A stretch of DNA of 64,000 nt from the NCBI RefSeq assembly GCF_000251105.1, contig NC_017034.1:62001-126000 (forward strand), in the 5' to 3' direction. The DNA comes from Methanocella conradii HZ254 (GTDB lineage Archaea; Halobacteriota; Methanocellia; Methanocellales; Methanocellaceae). Shown here one piece after another: positions 1 to 9,008 of the stretch. Every line of letters starts with the position of its first letter. The stretch's first letter is position 1. A program made the position numbers and the translations under genes. The notes beneath the pieces were generated by a model, which did no database searches, was not told the DNA's origin, and saw only the letters and a program-made list of their open reading frames with translations.

Positions 1-1
1 T

Positions 2-424
2 GCTGTTGGCGCGCCCGTGCCGGTCACCATCGCCAACCTGGACGCTAGCGTTGGCCTGCCCCGCATCCGAAGGTATGCGGCCACGATAATGGCACAATTA
101 AAAGAGAATGGGGTGCAGGTCGACCACATCACCGGGGGCCTCGACGAGTACCCGCTCACGGGCGAAAACGCCGGCCGCATCATCACGGAAAGATATTCAA
201 GCTACGATTACGTGGTGCTCTCAGGGGTGCCCCACGCCATCCCGTACGAGGCCATAAAGGGCATGGAAATATTCTCAATCACAAACGGGCCCCGCCAGGT
301 GGAGCCGCTGAAAGCCATAGGCCACCAGCACGTCATGGTAGAGGTGGACCTTCACCCCAAGACGCTGGGCGTCAGGGGCATGGTCGAGTCAGAGTTCGGG
401 GAGACGCTGAGGAGCATGCTATGA
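2..424 (+). CDS. cfbD: Ni-sirohydrochlorin a,c-diamide reductive cyclase, catalytic subunit (3' part)
   Basis: The frame is open to the left edge, so only about the last 140 residues of a NifD-like protein are present. CfbD with CfbC carries out the six-electron reduction and ring closure that makes the F430 precursor for methyl-coenzyme M reductase. The piece contains ANLDASVGLPRI and a GGLDEYP stretch and has no cysteine, so the cluster-binding cysteines must lie upstream of the window. Identification rests mainly on the four-base overlap with cfbC and the cfbB gene after it; sequence recognition of the tail alone is modest. A GTG at 17 is internal, not the start. Confidence 0.72.
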   Translation, partial: AVGAPVPVTIANLDASVGLPRIRRYAATIMAQLKENGVQVDHITGGLDEYPLTGENAGRIITERYSSYDYVVLSGVPHAIPYEAIKGMEIFSITNGPRQVEPLKAIGHQHVMVEVDLHPKTLGVRGMVESEFGETLRSML

Positions 425-1209
425 AAAAGCATCTGGCCATATACGGCAAGGGCGGCATAGGTAAGTCTTCGACCGCCTCAAACGTGGCGGCTGCAATGGG
501 CGAAAAAGGCATAAAGGTCATGCTCATAGGGTGCGACCCGAAGAGCGATTCCTCGATAACGCTCCTGGGCGGCCGCCGGATACCAACCATAATGGATACG
601 CTCAGGAAAAAGGGTAAGATTGAGGAGAGCGAGGTCGTATTCGAGGGCTTCAACGGCGTCGTTTGCGCCGAGGTTGGAGGCCCCGAGCCAGGCGTGGGGT
701 GCGCGGGCAGGGGCATCATCGTGGCAGTACAGGCGCTACAAAAGGTAAGCAGGGCCATGAAGGCCTCGGACGTAATAATATATGACGTGCCAGGTGACAT
801 CGTGTGCGGCGGGTTCGCCGTGCCCATCACGAAGGGCATGGTCAGAGAAGCGTATATCATAACGTCTGGCGAGTATATGCCATTGTACGCGGCGAACAAC
901 ATCTGCAGGGGGCTTAAAACGCTTAACACTCCGCTTTCGGGCGTCATATGCAACGAGCGGGAGGCGGAGCGTGAAAGGGAGATTGTCGAAAGGTTCGCCT
1001 CAGCGCTTGGCGTGCCCATGCTCGCCTACATACCCAGGGATAAGGTGGTGCAGGAGTGCGAGCGGGCGGGGAAGAGCGTGATCGAGGGAAGCCCGCGCTC
1101 TGCGATGGCCGACATCTATCGAAGGCTTGCCATGCGCATGCTAACGGAAAAGGATAAAAAGGTTCCGGAAGCATTAGAAGACGAAGACCTGAGGAAGCTA
1201 ACCCAATGA
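421..1209 (+). CDS. cfbC: Ni-sirohydrochlorin a,c-diamide reductive cyclase, ATP-dependent reductase subunit
   Basis: NifH-like iron protein of 262 residues that passes electrons to CfbD at the cost of ATP during coenzyme F430 synthesis. Seen directly: P-loop GKGGIGKSS at residues 9-17, GCDPKSDSS switch region near 38-46, and the two cysteines that ligate the bridging 4Fe-4S cluster of a NifH homodimer, C94 in GVGCAGRG and C129 in DIVCGGF. It overlaps cfbD by four bases upstream and cfbB by four bases downstream, so the three are translationally coupled. Nitrogenase or protochlorophyllide reductase is unlikely given these partners. Confidence 0.9.
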   Translation: MKKHLAIYGKGGIGKSSTASNVAAAMGEKGIKVMLIGCDPKSDSSITLLGGRRIPTIMDTLRKKGKIEESEVVFEGFNGVVCAEVGGPEPGVGCAGRGIIVAVQALQKVSRAMKASDVIIYDVPGDIVCGGFAVPITKGMVREAYIITSGEYMPLYAANNICRGLKTLNTPLSGVICNEREAEREREIVERFASALGVPMLAYIPRDKVVQECERAGKSVIEGSPRSAMADIYRRLAMRMLTEKDKKVPEALEDEDLRKLTQ

Positions 1210-2597
1210 TGACGATGCCGAGGATCATCCTTGCGGGCGACCGGAGCTCAGCGGGAAAGACGACGATCTCCACAGGATTGATGTCCATCCTTCATGAGAG
1301 CGGCCTGAAGGTTCAGCCCTTCAAGGTGGGGCTAGACTATATAGACCCCAGCTATCATTCCTTGGTCACGGGCAGGCAGGGGGAGAACCTAGACGGGTTC
1401 CTGATGTCTGGCGAGGCCATCGTCGAGGCGTTCCAGCACTCGGCGGAGGGCGCTGACATCGCCATAATCGAGGGAGTCAGGGGCCTATACGAGGGCCTCG
1501 AAGCCGTCTCGGACGTCGGCTCCACGGCGCAGATAGCAAAGATACTCAAGGCCCCTGTGATACTCGTCGTGGACGCCCAGAGCATCACCAGGAGCACGGC
1601 GGCCATCGTCAAGGGATATAAGGACTTCGATAAAGGCATAAATTTTAAGGGCGTCATCTTAAACAAGGTCGGCAGCGAGCGCCACGCTGAGAAGGCAAGG
1701 ACCGCCATCGAGAAGTACACGGGCGTCGAGGTTCTGGGCGCCATCCCGCGGAACAAGGGGATGAGCCTTACGATGAGGCACCTTGGGCTGATACCTGCCA
1801 GGGAGGGCGCGTCGAGGGTGGGCGATTTCGAGGCGCGCATAAGCAAGATTAAGGCGATCATAAAGGAACACGTGAATATCGACCGGTTAGTGGAGATCGC
1901 TAAAGCGGCGCCGAGACTGAAGGCCCGTAAGCAGAGCATATTCATAAAGGAAAATGACGCCGGCGTGCGCATCGGAGTGGCGCTGGACGAGGCGTTCAAC
2001 TTCTACTATAAGGATAACGTGGACCTTTTGACCTTAAAGGGCGCAGAGGTGGTATACTTCAGCCCCTTACATGATCGTGAGATCCCCGACGTGGATGGCC
2101 TCATGATAGGAGGCGGGTATCCGGAGTTCTTCGCTGGCGAGCTTTCCGATAACAGCTCCATGCGTAAGTCCATCGCCGAGGCCTCCGCGAACGGGATGCC
2201 CATATACGCCGAGTGCGGGGGCATGATGTACCTCGTGAGGGCGCTGGAGGACGAGAATGGCAAGCGCTATGACATGGTGGGAGCAATGGATGGCGTCGCC
2301 TCCATGAAACACATAAGGCACATCGGCTACGTGGCAGGCCAGTTCGAGAAGGACACGCCCATCGGAGCTAAAGGCTCTTTCTTTAAGGGCCACGAGTTCC
2401 ATTATTCTATTATCACCGACATCCCGCCGGATGCGAAGTTTGCCTACAGGATGGATAGGGGCATCGGCATCAAGGACGGCATGGATGGCATGATGGTCAA
2501 CAACACCCTGGGCTCTTACACTCACCTGCATGCCGCCTCTTATGTGCCTTTTGCAAAAAAATTCGTAGAGTCATGCGTCGAGTATAAGGAGCAATGA
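1206..2597 (+). CDS. cfbB: Ni-sirohydrochlorin a,c-diamide synthase (CobB/CbiA family)
   Basis: Glutamine- and ATP-dependent amidase that converts the a and c acetates of Ni-sirohydrochlorin to amides. The N-terminal dethiobiotin-synthetase-like domain has P-loop GDRSSAGKTT (about residues 11-20) and KVGLDYIDP. The C-terminal class I glutamine amidotransferase domain has the nucleophile cysteine in ECGGMMYL (near residue 338) and a YTHLHAASY histidine near 440. At 463 residues it has the usual length of CbiA/CobB. Cobyrinate amidation is the main alternative; linkage to cfbC and cfbD favours the F430 role. The start ATG at 1206 overlaps the cfbC stop codon. Confidence 0.88.
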   Translation: MMTMPRIILAGDRSSAGKTTISTGLMSILHESGLKVQPFKVGLDYIDPSYHSLVTGRQGENLDGFLMSGEAIVEAFQHSAEGADIAIIEGVRGLYEGLEAVSDVGSTAQIAKILKAPVILVVDAQSITRSTAAIVKGYKDFDKGINFKGVILNKVGSERHAEKARTAIEKYTGVEVLGAIPRNKGMSLTMRHLGLIPAREGASRVGDFEARISKIKAIIKEHVNIDRLVEIAKAAPRLKARKQSIFIKENDAGVRIGVALDEAFNFYYKDNVDLLTLKGAEVVYFSPLHDREIPDVDGLMIGGGYPEFFAGELSDNSSMRKSIAEASANGMPIYAECGGMMYLVRALEDENGKRYDMVGAMDGVASMKHIRHIGYVAGQFEKDTPIGAKGSFFKGHEFHYSIITDIPPDAKFAYRMDRGIGIKDGMDGMMVNNTLGSYTHLHAASYVPFAKKFVESCVEYKEQ

Positions 2598-2763
2598 CAT
2601 TTTATTGGCTATCTTCCCTAAGAGAAAAAAGTTATTATACATAAAGGCTAAAAACAAAGGAATGTTAAGCGAAGGGAGCTATAACAAAATATATATTGGT
2701 TCTTGCTAACTTTAAAGCCATAATAAAAACGAGAGATAAGAGAAATACAGGTTGGGATATGGA

Positions 2764-5700
2764 ATGGGTTTATTCGACAGGAAGCCGAAAAAGGACGATT
2801 CTGGCGCTGAACAGAAAAATGAAGAGGAAAGGATAAAGAAAGAGCTAGAGACCCTGGCAGCGATACTGGATAAGACGGACGTCAAGGCGGACGCTTCCAT
2901 GCAGGAGAAGCCTGAGGCCGCGACCGCTGAGAAGCCGGCGGAAAAGCCTGGCATCCTTAAGCCGCAGGTTAAAGCACCTGCGGTGGAGAAGCAGGCTGAT
3001 AAGCCTCAACCCGCGAAAGAGCCGCCTAAGGCAGCCATTAAGCAGGCCACGCCTGCGCAAAGACCCATCTTGAAGCCCAATATATTACAACCCATCCCAT
3101 CCCAGAAAGAAACGGCGCCTGTGAAGCAGGCGCCGCCCATTAAAGAGCGGGAGGAGGCCCGCCCCAGGGCCGAGCGTGTGGCTCAGGCCGTGGCACAGCC
3201 CGACATCCAGGCGCTGAACCTGCTGAAGGGCCAGATGGAACGACAGGTCTCTGAGTCCGAGAAGCAGCGTAAAGAGCTTGAAAAGCTCAGGGAAGACGTC
3301 CAGGCCCAGAGGGAAGAGTATGCCAGGCAGATGGCGGCCATCGTCGATAAGCTGCAAAAGCTTGACGCATATAAAGAAGAGATTAAGCCTGAGGACTTCA
3401 AGAAGCTCCAGGCCGACCTGCTGGAGCAGAAGTCTCTTTTGGAGTCCCAGAGCGTTACGATAAGCTCGATTGGGGAGGACCTGGCTCGCTTAAAGGAATT
3501 CGACTTTGAAGGGTTCGCGGAGCAGGAAAAGCAGGTGCTTCAGAAGCTCGCGGCCGAGGTCAAAGGCCTTAAGGGGTCGCTGGCGGCCAGCGATGAGCGC
3601 CTCACGTCTGTCGATAACGCGATTAGCCTATACCGCGACGAGTTTAGCGCCTTGAAGGCGAACGCCGACCGCTATGAACAGGAGATAGCTGCAGTGAGAT
3701 CGGCGCTCGACGAGTGTACTGGCGAGATTAAAGCGTTGAAGGACTCGCTTGGCGGCTACTCGTCTGATACCGAGCAGGCCAGGAATTCCATAGCAGTGGT
3801 GGATAGTAAGATTAACTCCCTGAGGGATGAGATAGCCCGCCTCATGGAAGAGGTCAAGTCGGTCCGTGCGGCCAGCGAGGAGGGGCGTGCCGCCCTGGAG
3901 AGCAATTATGATAAAGAGGTTAAGGCTTTAAAGGCCTCGATGGAAGCTTATCAGGAGTCGCTCAGGTCGAGCGTTGATGAGTTGAAAGGCCTTAAGGCTG
4001 CCATAGCGTCCATGCAAAAAACGAATGACGATAAGCTGAGGGCGCTTGAATCCTCGCTGAGGGAGTCGACGGCTAATGACATTTCTGCATTGAGTGAGAA
4101 GCTGGGCCTCATCGAGGCCTCCATAAAAGAGGCCTCGGGCGTAGAAGTATCCGCGCTATCAGAGAAGATAGAGGCGTACTACAGCGATGTAAAGCAACTA
4201 AAATCACAGCTATCCGAGGCCAGAAACGAGGGCAAGGCAACGGCCAAGTCCCTGCAATCCATAAGCGGCTCGCTCTCAGACCTGAGGGCGAGGCTTGACG
4301 AGCAGGCAAGCGAGCACGCCGCCGAGGTGAGCTCGCTGAAGGCTGGCCTACTAGACGTGAAGAACGAGATGAAGCCCTACAAGCTCTTCATAGAGAAGTA
4401 CGGCGAGAAGGTCAAGGCGCTCAAGGACTACTCCGGCCTCGAGGAGGAAGTCAAGGCGCTCAAGGCCGAGATAGGGGCGAGCTCCGAGGAGCTTGCCACG
4501 GTGAATAAGCTCATCAACGACCAGCGTAGCGAGCTCAAGTCCATGAAGTCTATCGTGGAGAAGCACGCCGAGGACATCAAGCTGGTCAAGGAGTTTAACA
4601 AGTCCAGGGACGAGATAGTGCGGCTCAAGAATGAGGTCGAGGCATATTCCGGCGACATCAAGACCATCAAGGACTTCATATCGGACTATAAGGACGAGAT
4701 GGAAAGCATAAGGAACCTGATCGAGCAGTTCAAGAACGATGCGGAGCACGTCACCCCACAGGAGGCCAAGCTCATCAAGGCCGGGCAGTACCTGAAGGCG
4801 CAGATCGACCAGGTCAACAGCACCTTTGCGGACCTCGATGAGAGGCTGTCGGCAGTCAGGAAGGAGTTCATCAACCTTAATAACATTGAGTACCGCTACA
4901 GGGCACTCGAGGATAACCTGAACGCCATGGAGCGGAACCTCGAGAATAAGATAGAGGTCGAGATGATAACGCGCGTCCGCGAGGCCGAGAACGACCTTGT
5001 GCTAAAGATTAGCGGCGTGGAGGAGCGCGTCCGTGAGCAGAGTAAGGCGGCCCATGAGGCCATAAAGTCGCTCCAGGAGATGCAGACAAGCACTGTTAAC
5101 CTGCTGAAGCAGACGCAGTCGGAGGTGCTCGACTCCGTCGCCAGCGTGAAGTCCGAGGCTGTGAAGTCGGTGATCGACGCGGTGAATGAGGCTACGAGTA
5201 GCGTTGAGGCCATGAAGGCCCGCGTGCAGGAGTTTATCGTAAACACAGAGTCTGAGGCGACTTCTACGATAAGAAGCGTGGAGGCGGATGCCGTCGGGAA
5301 TATTGAGAAGAAGCGGCAGGATGCGCTTGCCGAGCTGAACGAGACGTCCGCCCACATTACCGAGCTTGCGGCGAACACGCGCGAGGTTGTTGAGAGCTCG
5401 CTGCTCGCTACCAGGGATGATACGCTTAAGTCCGTCGAGTCCGTTAAGGGCGAGGCTGTGAATGCCATATTGGCAGTTAAGGGCGATGCTGTGAAAGAGA
5501 TGTCCACGCTTAAGGAGAATGCGGTCAGTGAGGTGGAGTCTCTTAAGGATGGCGCTATTAAAGAGGTCGCATCGCTCAAGGACAGCACTATCAAAGAGGT
5601 CGCATCGCTCAGGGACAGCACTATCAAAGAAGTGGCAGCCCTCAGGAATGGCACAATAGATGAGATAAGCACGCTAAAAGAGAGCGCGATCAACGAAATA

Positions 5701-6465
5701 GAGGCAACAAAGGCCTCAGCGTCAGACTCAATGCTAAAGGCAAGAGACGAAGTCCTGAAAGCGGTGAGCCAATCCAAGGAAGAGGTCACGGAGGCGGCCA
5801 AGGTCCTGAACACCGCCTCAAAGAAGGCAGAGGAAGAGTACGGAAAGCTCTCAGCACGCGTCGACCAGGAAGCAAAGGCGACCATGGAACAGATCCGCGC
5901 CGAGGTGCTCGCCTCGATAAAGCAGGAAAAGGACGGGCTGTCAAGCGCAATAGACTCCCAGAAGAAGCAGGCAGTTGACGAGATGTCTAAGTTCAGGGAC
6001 AGCCTCATAGTGGCGCTCAGGCAAACCGAGTCCATCGTGCTCTCATCCACGGATAATGCGCGAATAGTGGCTGAAAAGTCGATGGCAAAGACCAGGGACG
6101 AGATACTGGACTCCATCAAGCACACCAGGGAAGAGACCATCAAGAAGCTGCTCGATACGAGGGACGTCGTCATAGCGGCGTCCAATAACTCAAAGGAGAC
6201 GGCGCTGGAGCAGATGTTCAAGGCAAGAGACGAGGCGATAAAGGCCATGGAAGAGGCAAAGGCCAGCATGCTCGAGACGGCGAAGACGACGAAGACTGCC
6301 ACCGAGTCGTCTATGCTGTCCACCAGGGACGAGGTGCTAAAGCAGCTTAAGGCTACGCAGAAAGAGGTAGAGGAGTCCATCAACAAGAAGATTGAGGCGG
6401 ACAGGGAGAACACCGAGAGGATAAAGCAGATAATGAAGACGATGAACGAGCTCATCAAGGCGTGA
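2764..6465 (+). CDS. giant hendecad coiled-coil protein, function unknown
   Basis: About 1,233 residues from ATG 2764 (MGLFDRKPKK); an in-frame TTG at 2752 is a weaker alternative. No signal peptide or membrane segment is visible, so it is probably cytoplasmic. Residues about 40-150 form a Pro/Lys/Ala-rich linker. The rest is almost wholly helical coiled coil. From about residue 880 the sequence runs in a clear 11-residue period, with units such as STIKEVASLRD and STIKEVAALRN, and a second stretch follows near residues 1100-1220. There is no ATPase head, so it is not an SMC or Rad50. The C-terminus (NTERIKQIMKTMNELIKA) resembles that of the next gene, suggesting the two proteins work together. 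Function is not recognised. Confidence 0.85.
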   Translation: MGLFDRKPKKDDSGAEQKNEEERIKKELETLAAILDKTDVKADASMQEKPEAATAEKPAEKPGILKPQVKAPAVEKQADKPQPAKEPPKAAIKQATPAQRPILKPNILQPIPSQKETAPVKQAPPIKEREEARPRAERVAQAVAQPDIQALNLLKGQMERQVSESEKQRKELEKLREDVQAQREEYARQMAAIVDKLQKLDAYKEEIKPEDFKKLQADLLEQKSLLESQSVTISSIGEDLARLKEFDFEGFAEQEKQVLQKLAAEVKGLKGSLAASDERLTSVDNAISLYRDEFSALKANADRYEQEIAAVRSALDECTGEIKALKDSLGGYSSDTEQARNSIAVVDSKINSLRDEIARLMEEVKSVRAASEEGRAALESNYDKEVKALKASMEAYQESLRSSVDELKGLKAAIASMQKTNDDKLRALESSLRESTANDISALSEKLGLIEASIKEASGVEVSALSEKIEAYYSDVKQLKSQLSEARNEGKATAKSLQSISGSLSDLRARLDEQASEHAAEVSSLKAGLLDVKNEMKPYKLFIEKYGEKVKALKDYSGLEEEVKALKAEIGASSEELATVNKLINDQRSELKSMKSIVEKHAEDIKLVKEFNKSRDEIVRLKNEVEAYSGDIKTIKDFISDYKDEMESIRNLIEQFKNDAEHVTPQEAKLIKAGQYLKAQIDQVNSTFADLDERLSAVRKEFINLNNIEYRYRALEDNLNAMERNLENKIEVEMITRVREAENDLVLKISGVEERVREQSKAAHEAIKSLQEMQTSTVNLLKQTQSEVLDSVASVKSEAVKSVIDAVNEATSSVEAMKARVQEFIVNTESEATSTIRSVEADAVGNIEKKRQDALAELNETSAHITELAANTREVVESSLLATRDDTLKSVESVKGEAVNAILAVKGDAVKEMSTLKENAVSEVESLKDGAIKEVASLKDSTIKEVASLRDSTIKEVAALRNGTIDEISTLKESAINEIEATKASASDSMLKARDEVLKAVSQSKEEVTEAAKVLNTASKKAEEEYGKLSARVDQEAKATMEQIRAEVLASIKQEKDGLSSAIDSQKKQAVDEMSKFRDSLIVALRQTESIVLSSTDNARIVAEKSMAKTRDEILDSIKHTREETIKKLLDTRDVVIAASNNSKETALEQMFKARDEAIKAMEEAKASMLETAKTTKTATESSMLSTRDEVLKQLKATQKEVEESINKKIEADRENTERIKQIMKTMNELIKA
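5560..5658 (+). repeat. three tandem 33-bp units coding 11-residue hendecads
   Basis: Units at 5560-5592, 5593-5625 and 5626-5658. The first two differ at a single base and the third is diverged. They encode KEVASLKDSTI-like elevenmers. The near-identity points to recent in-frame duplication inside an older hendecad array that extends roughly over 5410-5780. Confidence 0.9.
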
Positions 6466-6469
6466 TCGT

Positions 6470-7096
6470 ATGGACCTGGAAAAGTACATAGGAAAGGATA
6501 AGCAGCTACTCTACAGGCTGGAGAGGGAGCATGCCTCGATTAACGCCTATGAGCGGAGGGGCAACGCTGGCACGCTCGATTACGCCGAGGATGAGCTGAA
6601 GCTACTCGATATGGGCCGGCTAGTGAGAGAGCATGTGGCCATGGCCGAGGAGGCGGCTAAGGCGCTGGACGAGCGCGTCTCACGAATAAAAGAGCTGGAA
6701 GAGTCAATCATAAAGAAGAATGACCAGACCCAGAAGCGCATCGAGGAGTGGGAGAGCTCGTTCGATATACGCTATAATGAGCTGTTATCTCGAGTAGAGG
6801 AGGAGGTCAAGGCCCTCGAGCTGCGCAACAAGGAACTGCTCGCCTTCATAAAGGCGCAGGACGAGATATTCAACGCCAGGAGCGCAGAATTGGCGAGCAA
6901 GGCGGAGGCCGCCGAGGCCGGAATAAGGCAGGCCAGCGATAACGCGTACAAGGAGCTGAGCGACATGCTCGTCTCCATCAAAAAAGCCCAGAAAGAGTTC
7001 GAGGCCTCCATAAGCGGCAAGCTCGACGAGGATAAGCAGACCATAGACAAGATCAAATACATGCTCTCGACGATGAGCGACATCATCAAATCGTAA
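6470..7096 (+). CDS. coiled-coil protein, partner of the upstream giant protein
   Basis: A 208-residue, highly charged helical protein beginning four bases after the giant coiled-coil gene. Residues about 45-80 and 95-195 are heptad/hendecad coiled coil; there is no membrane segment. Its last residues (IDKIKYMLSTMSDIIKS) follow the same pattern as the giant protein's end: charged helix, IK-x2-M-x-TM, then two hydrophobics and a terminal K plus one residue. This argues for a shared docking or assembly tail. No known family is recognised and no catalytic motif is visible. Confidence 0.8.
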   Translation: MDLEKYIGKDKQLLYRLEREHASINAYERRGNAGTLDYAEDELKLLDMGRLVREHVAMAEEAAKALDERVSRIKELEESIIKKNDQTQKRIEEWESSFDIRYNELLSRVEEEVKALELRNKELLAFIKAQDEIFNARSAELASKAEAAEAGIRQASDNAYKELSDMLVSIKKAQKEFEASISGKLDEDKQTIDKIKYMLSTMSDIIKS

Positions 7097-7107
7097 CATT
7101 TATAATG
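7096..7107 (+). promoter_or_regulatory. TATA box ahead of rpl10e
   Basis: ACATTTATAATG lies about 45 bases before the L10e start codon, right after the coiled-coil stop. A small palindrome (AATGCCC-GA-GGGCATT, 7104-7119) overlaps it. A separate promoter for the ribosomal gene is therefore likely. Confidence 0.5.
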
Positions 7108-7148
7108 CCCGAGGGCATTGTAGAACCACGCCTTTTGAGGAGAGAATC

Positions 7149-7667
7149 ATGGCGAGAAAACCAGGAAGGATGTACAAGAACTTTTCAGGCCCGGCCTACA
7201 CCCGTAGGGAGTACATGGGCGGTGTGCCAGGCGTTAAGGTCACCCAGTTTGACATGGGCAACCTCACCGATGAGTTGCCAATCGCAGTAACGCTAGTAGT
7301 GAATGAGACGTGCCAGATCAGGCATGACGCCCTTGAGGCGGCCCGTGTGTCCGCGAACCGCTATTTGATGAGCGATGTTGGGAAGCAGAATTACCGCTTT
7401 AAGGTCAGGGTTTACCCGCATCAGGTCTTAAGGGAGAATAAGCAGGCGACCGGCGCCGGCGCAGACCGTGTGTCGGATGGCATGAGGCGCGCCTTTGGCA
7501 AGGCCGTGGGCACCGCTGCCCGCGTCTATCGGGGCCAGGGCATCTTTACGATTTACACCAATAAGGAGAACTTCGAGAAGGCGAAGGAGGCCCTGCGGAG
7601 GGCTGGCCACAAGCTGCCAACTCCTCATAGGCTGGTCGTCGAGAAGGGCGCTGAGCTGGTGAAGTAG
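7149..7667 (+). CDS. rpl10e: 50S ribosomal protein L10e (uL16 family)
   Basis: A 172-residue basic protein matching archaeal/eukaryotic L10e, the counterpart of bacterial L16 at the large-subunit tRNA-binding face. Recognisable stretches are the MARKPGRMYKN start, RVYPHQVLRENK, and the AGADRVSDGMRRAFGK loop that reaches toward the peptidyl-transferase centre. Full length. A GAGGAGA ribosome-binding site lies seven bases before the ATG. It appears monocistronic, with its own TATA box upstream and a hairpin terminator downstream. Confidence 0.97.
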   Translation: MARKPGRMYKNFSGPAYTRREYMGGVPGVKVTQFDMGNLTDELPIAVTLVVNETCQIRHDALEAARVSANRYLMSDVGKQNYRFKVRVYPHQVLRENKQATGAGADRVSDGMRRAFGKAVGTAARVYRGQGIFTIYTNKENFEKAKEALRRAGHKLPTPHRLVVEKGAELVK

Positions 7668-7674
7668 CCTTTTT

Positions 7675-7713
7675 GCCCTCTTTTTAATATGTATCATATT
7701 CATCAAAGAGGGC
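7675..7713 (+). terminator. hairpin after rpl10e
   Basis: Perfect 9-bp inverted repeat, GCCCTCTTT at 7675-7683 and AAAGAGGGC at 7705-7713, with an AT-rich loop containing TTTTTAATAT. It begins seven bases after the L10e stop codon. Confidence 0.6.
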
Positions 7714-8270
7714 TTTGATTGTTTAACTCGCCGTGCTCGTCCCGTCGAAGATGAGGTGCGATTCCGAGTCCATACGTGCGGCTCGTCCATATAACAACCC
7801 CCAACACTAGAGAAGCCGAGCAGATCATTTAACCACAAAGGCCACGAAGAAAAAATATTCACCACAAAGGACACAAAGGACACAAAGAATTTTTGTCTCC
7901 TAAAGGGGGGCTAGTCGTCTCCTCCCCCCCCCCCCTCGGAGACCCCCAATTCTTTAATAGGTCAATCTAAATGGGGGCTTCGCTTTGTTCCGCCCCTCCC
8001 AGCTTCTAGAAATAGAAGACGTGGCGTTTAACCATCCATTATCTCATAGAACCCCAATTGAGTCTATAGAAAAAGGAGATCAGCGACGCCCTCCCACCAT
8101 TTCAATTGCGGGCGTCCACCTTACACGCTCTCCGGGTTCTCCGCCCGGTTCATCCGTGCTTTCAGCCAGTCATCTCGGCATCGTGCTGTGCACATGGAAA
8201 CCATCCTTGTCAGACGGCTCAGAAACACGGTTCCACGCTATCGAACGTATGGCTGCCATACGAATGCCAT
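7714..8270. other. non-coding stretch of about 560 bp
   Basis: Convergent space between rpl10e and the leftward glnQ. It holds the CACAAAGG tandem repeat (7832-7888), a run of twelve C at 7924-7935 inside a GTCTCC/GGAGAC inverted repeat, and G-rich tracts. Short frames at 7985-8290 and on the minus strand at 7428-7883 look random and match no family I know. It may be the eroded remains of an insertion, but no transposase, terminal repeats or target duplication is visible. Confidence 0.6.
7832..7888 (+). repeat. degenerate ACCACAAAGG/ACACAAAGG tandem repeat
   Basis: Contains ACCACAAAGG-CCACGAAG, then TTCACCACAAAGG followed by two more ACACAAAG units. A related stretch occurs at 45057-45112, also in non-coding DNA, so this is a dispersed intergenic repeat type. 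Confidence 0.7.
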
Positions 8271-9008
8271 TTAATTCTTTATCATGTTGAGGAACCTTTT
8301 TGTACGCTCGTGCTGCGGGTTGGTGAAGAACTGGTCTGGCGTGTTCTCCTCGACGATGACGCCCCCGTCTATAAGTATGATGCGATCCCCCACTTCCTTG
8401 GCGAAGTTCATCTCATGCGTGACGACTATCATGGTCATGCCATCCATGGCCAGGTTCTTCATGACGTCCAGTACCTCTTTTACCAGCTCGGGGTCGAGAG
8501 CTGAGGTCACTTCGTCGAAAAGCATGACGTCCGGCCTCATCGCAAGAGCCCTGGCTATGGCGACGCGCTGCTGCTGGCCGCCCGAAAGCTGCATAGGATA
8601 GCTATTAGCCTTATCTAGCAGCCCTACCTTCTTCAAAAGCTCGAGCCCTATCTTCTCGGCCTCCTGTTTCGACTTCTTCTGGACCTTCATGGGTGCGAGC
8701 GTTATATTCTGAAGGGCGGTCATGTGAGGGAAAAGGTTAAACTGCTGGAAAACCATGCCCACCCGCTGCCTGACCTTATTAATGTCCGTCCGGGGATTCG
8801 TGACCTCGATATCATCTATGATTATCTGGCCGCTTGTCGGCTCCTCGAGGCGGTTTATACACCTTAAAATCGTGCTCTTGCCTGAGCCGCTGGGGCCAAG
8901 GATGACCACAACTTCCCCTTTCTTCACTTCCATGTTCACGCCCTTGAGGACTTCCAGATCTCCAAACCTCTTGCGCAGATCCTTGATTGTTACCATGCAG
9001 TTGCTCAT
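8271..9008 (-). CDS. glnQ: polar amino acid ABC transporter, ATP-binding protein
   Basis: A 245-residue ATPase of the GlnQ/HisP type that powers uptake of a polar amino acid. Visible motifs: Walker A GPSGSGKST, Q-loop VFQQFNLFPHMT, signature LSGGQQQRVAIARALA, Walker B VMLFDEVTSALDPE and the switch histidine in VVTHEM. All are intact. The ATG at 9008 forms an ATGA overlap with the stop of the permease gene; an internal ATG at 8996 (MVTIKDL) is an alternative start. The substrate cannot be read from the sequence; glutamine, glutamate, arginine or histidine are usual. Confidence 0.92.
   Translation of the reverse strand: MSNCMVTIKDLRKRFGDLEVLKGVNMEVKKGEVVVILGPSGSGKSTILRCINRLEEPTSGQIIIDDIEVTNPRTDINKVRQRVGMVFQQFNLFPHMTALQNITLAPMKVQKKSKQEAEKIGLELLKKVGLLDKANSYPMQLSGGQQQRVAIARALAMRPDVMLFDEVTSALDPELVKEVLDVMKNLAMDGMTMIVVTHEMNFAKEVGDRIILIDGGVIVEENTPDQFFTNPQHERTKRFLNMIKN

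Noticed and set aside
1355..1999. 214-codon minus-strand frame within cfbB
   Set aside because: Complement of a clear CbiA-family gene; no recognisable protein features.
4896..6458. 520-codon minus-strand frame, rich in Ser and Leu
   Set aside because: It lies antisense to the hendecad protein. Its composition is what the repetitive coding strand forces on the other strand, and it has no ribosome site or family match.
7741..7800. Group II intron domain V-like reading on the minus strand (GAGCCGCACGTATGG)
   Set aside because: The order of conserved elements does not fit domain V and no reverse transcriptase or intron ends are present.
7428..7883. Minus-strand frame of 151 codons reaching into the gap after rpl10e
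   Set aside because: More than half is antisense to L10e and the rest crosses a terminator hairpin and repeats.
7985..8290. 101-codon frame in the non-coding stretch
   Set aside because: No ribosome site, biased to Ser/Pro, no family seen; it also overlaps the end of glnQ.
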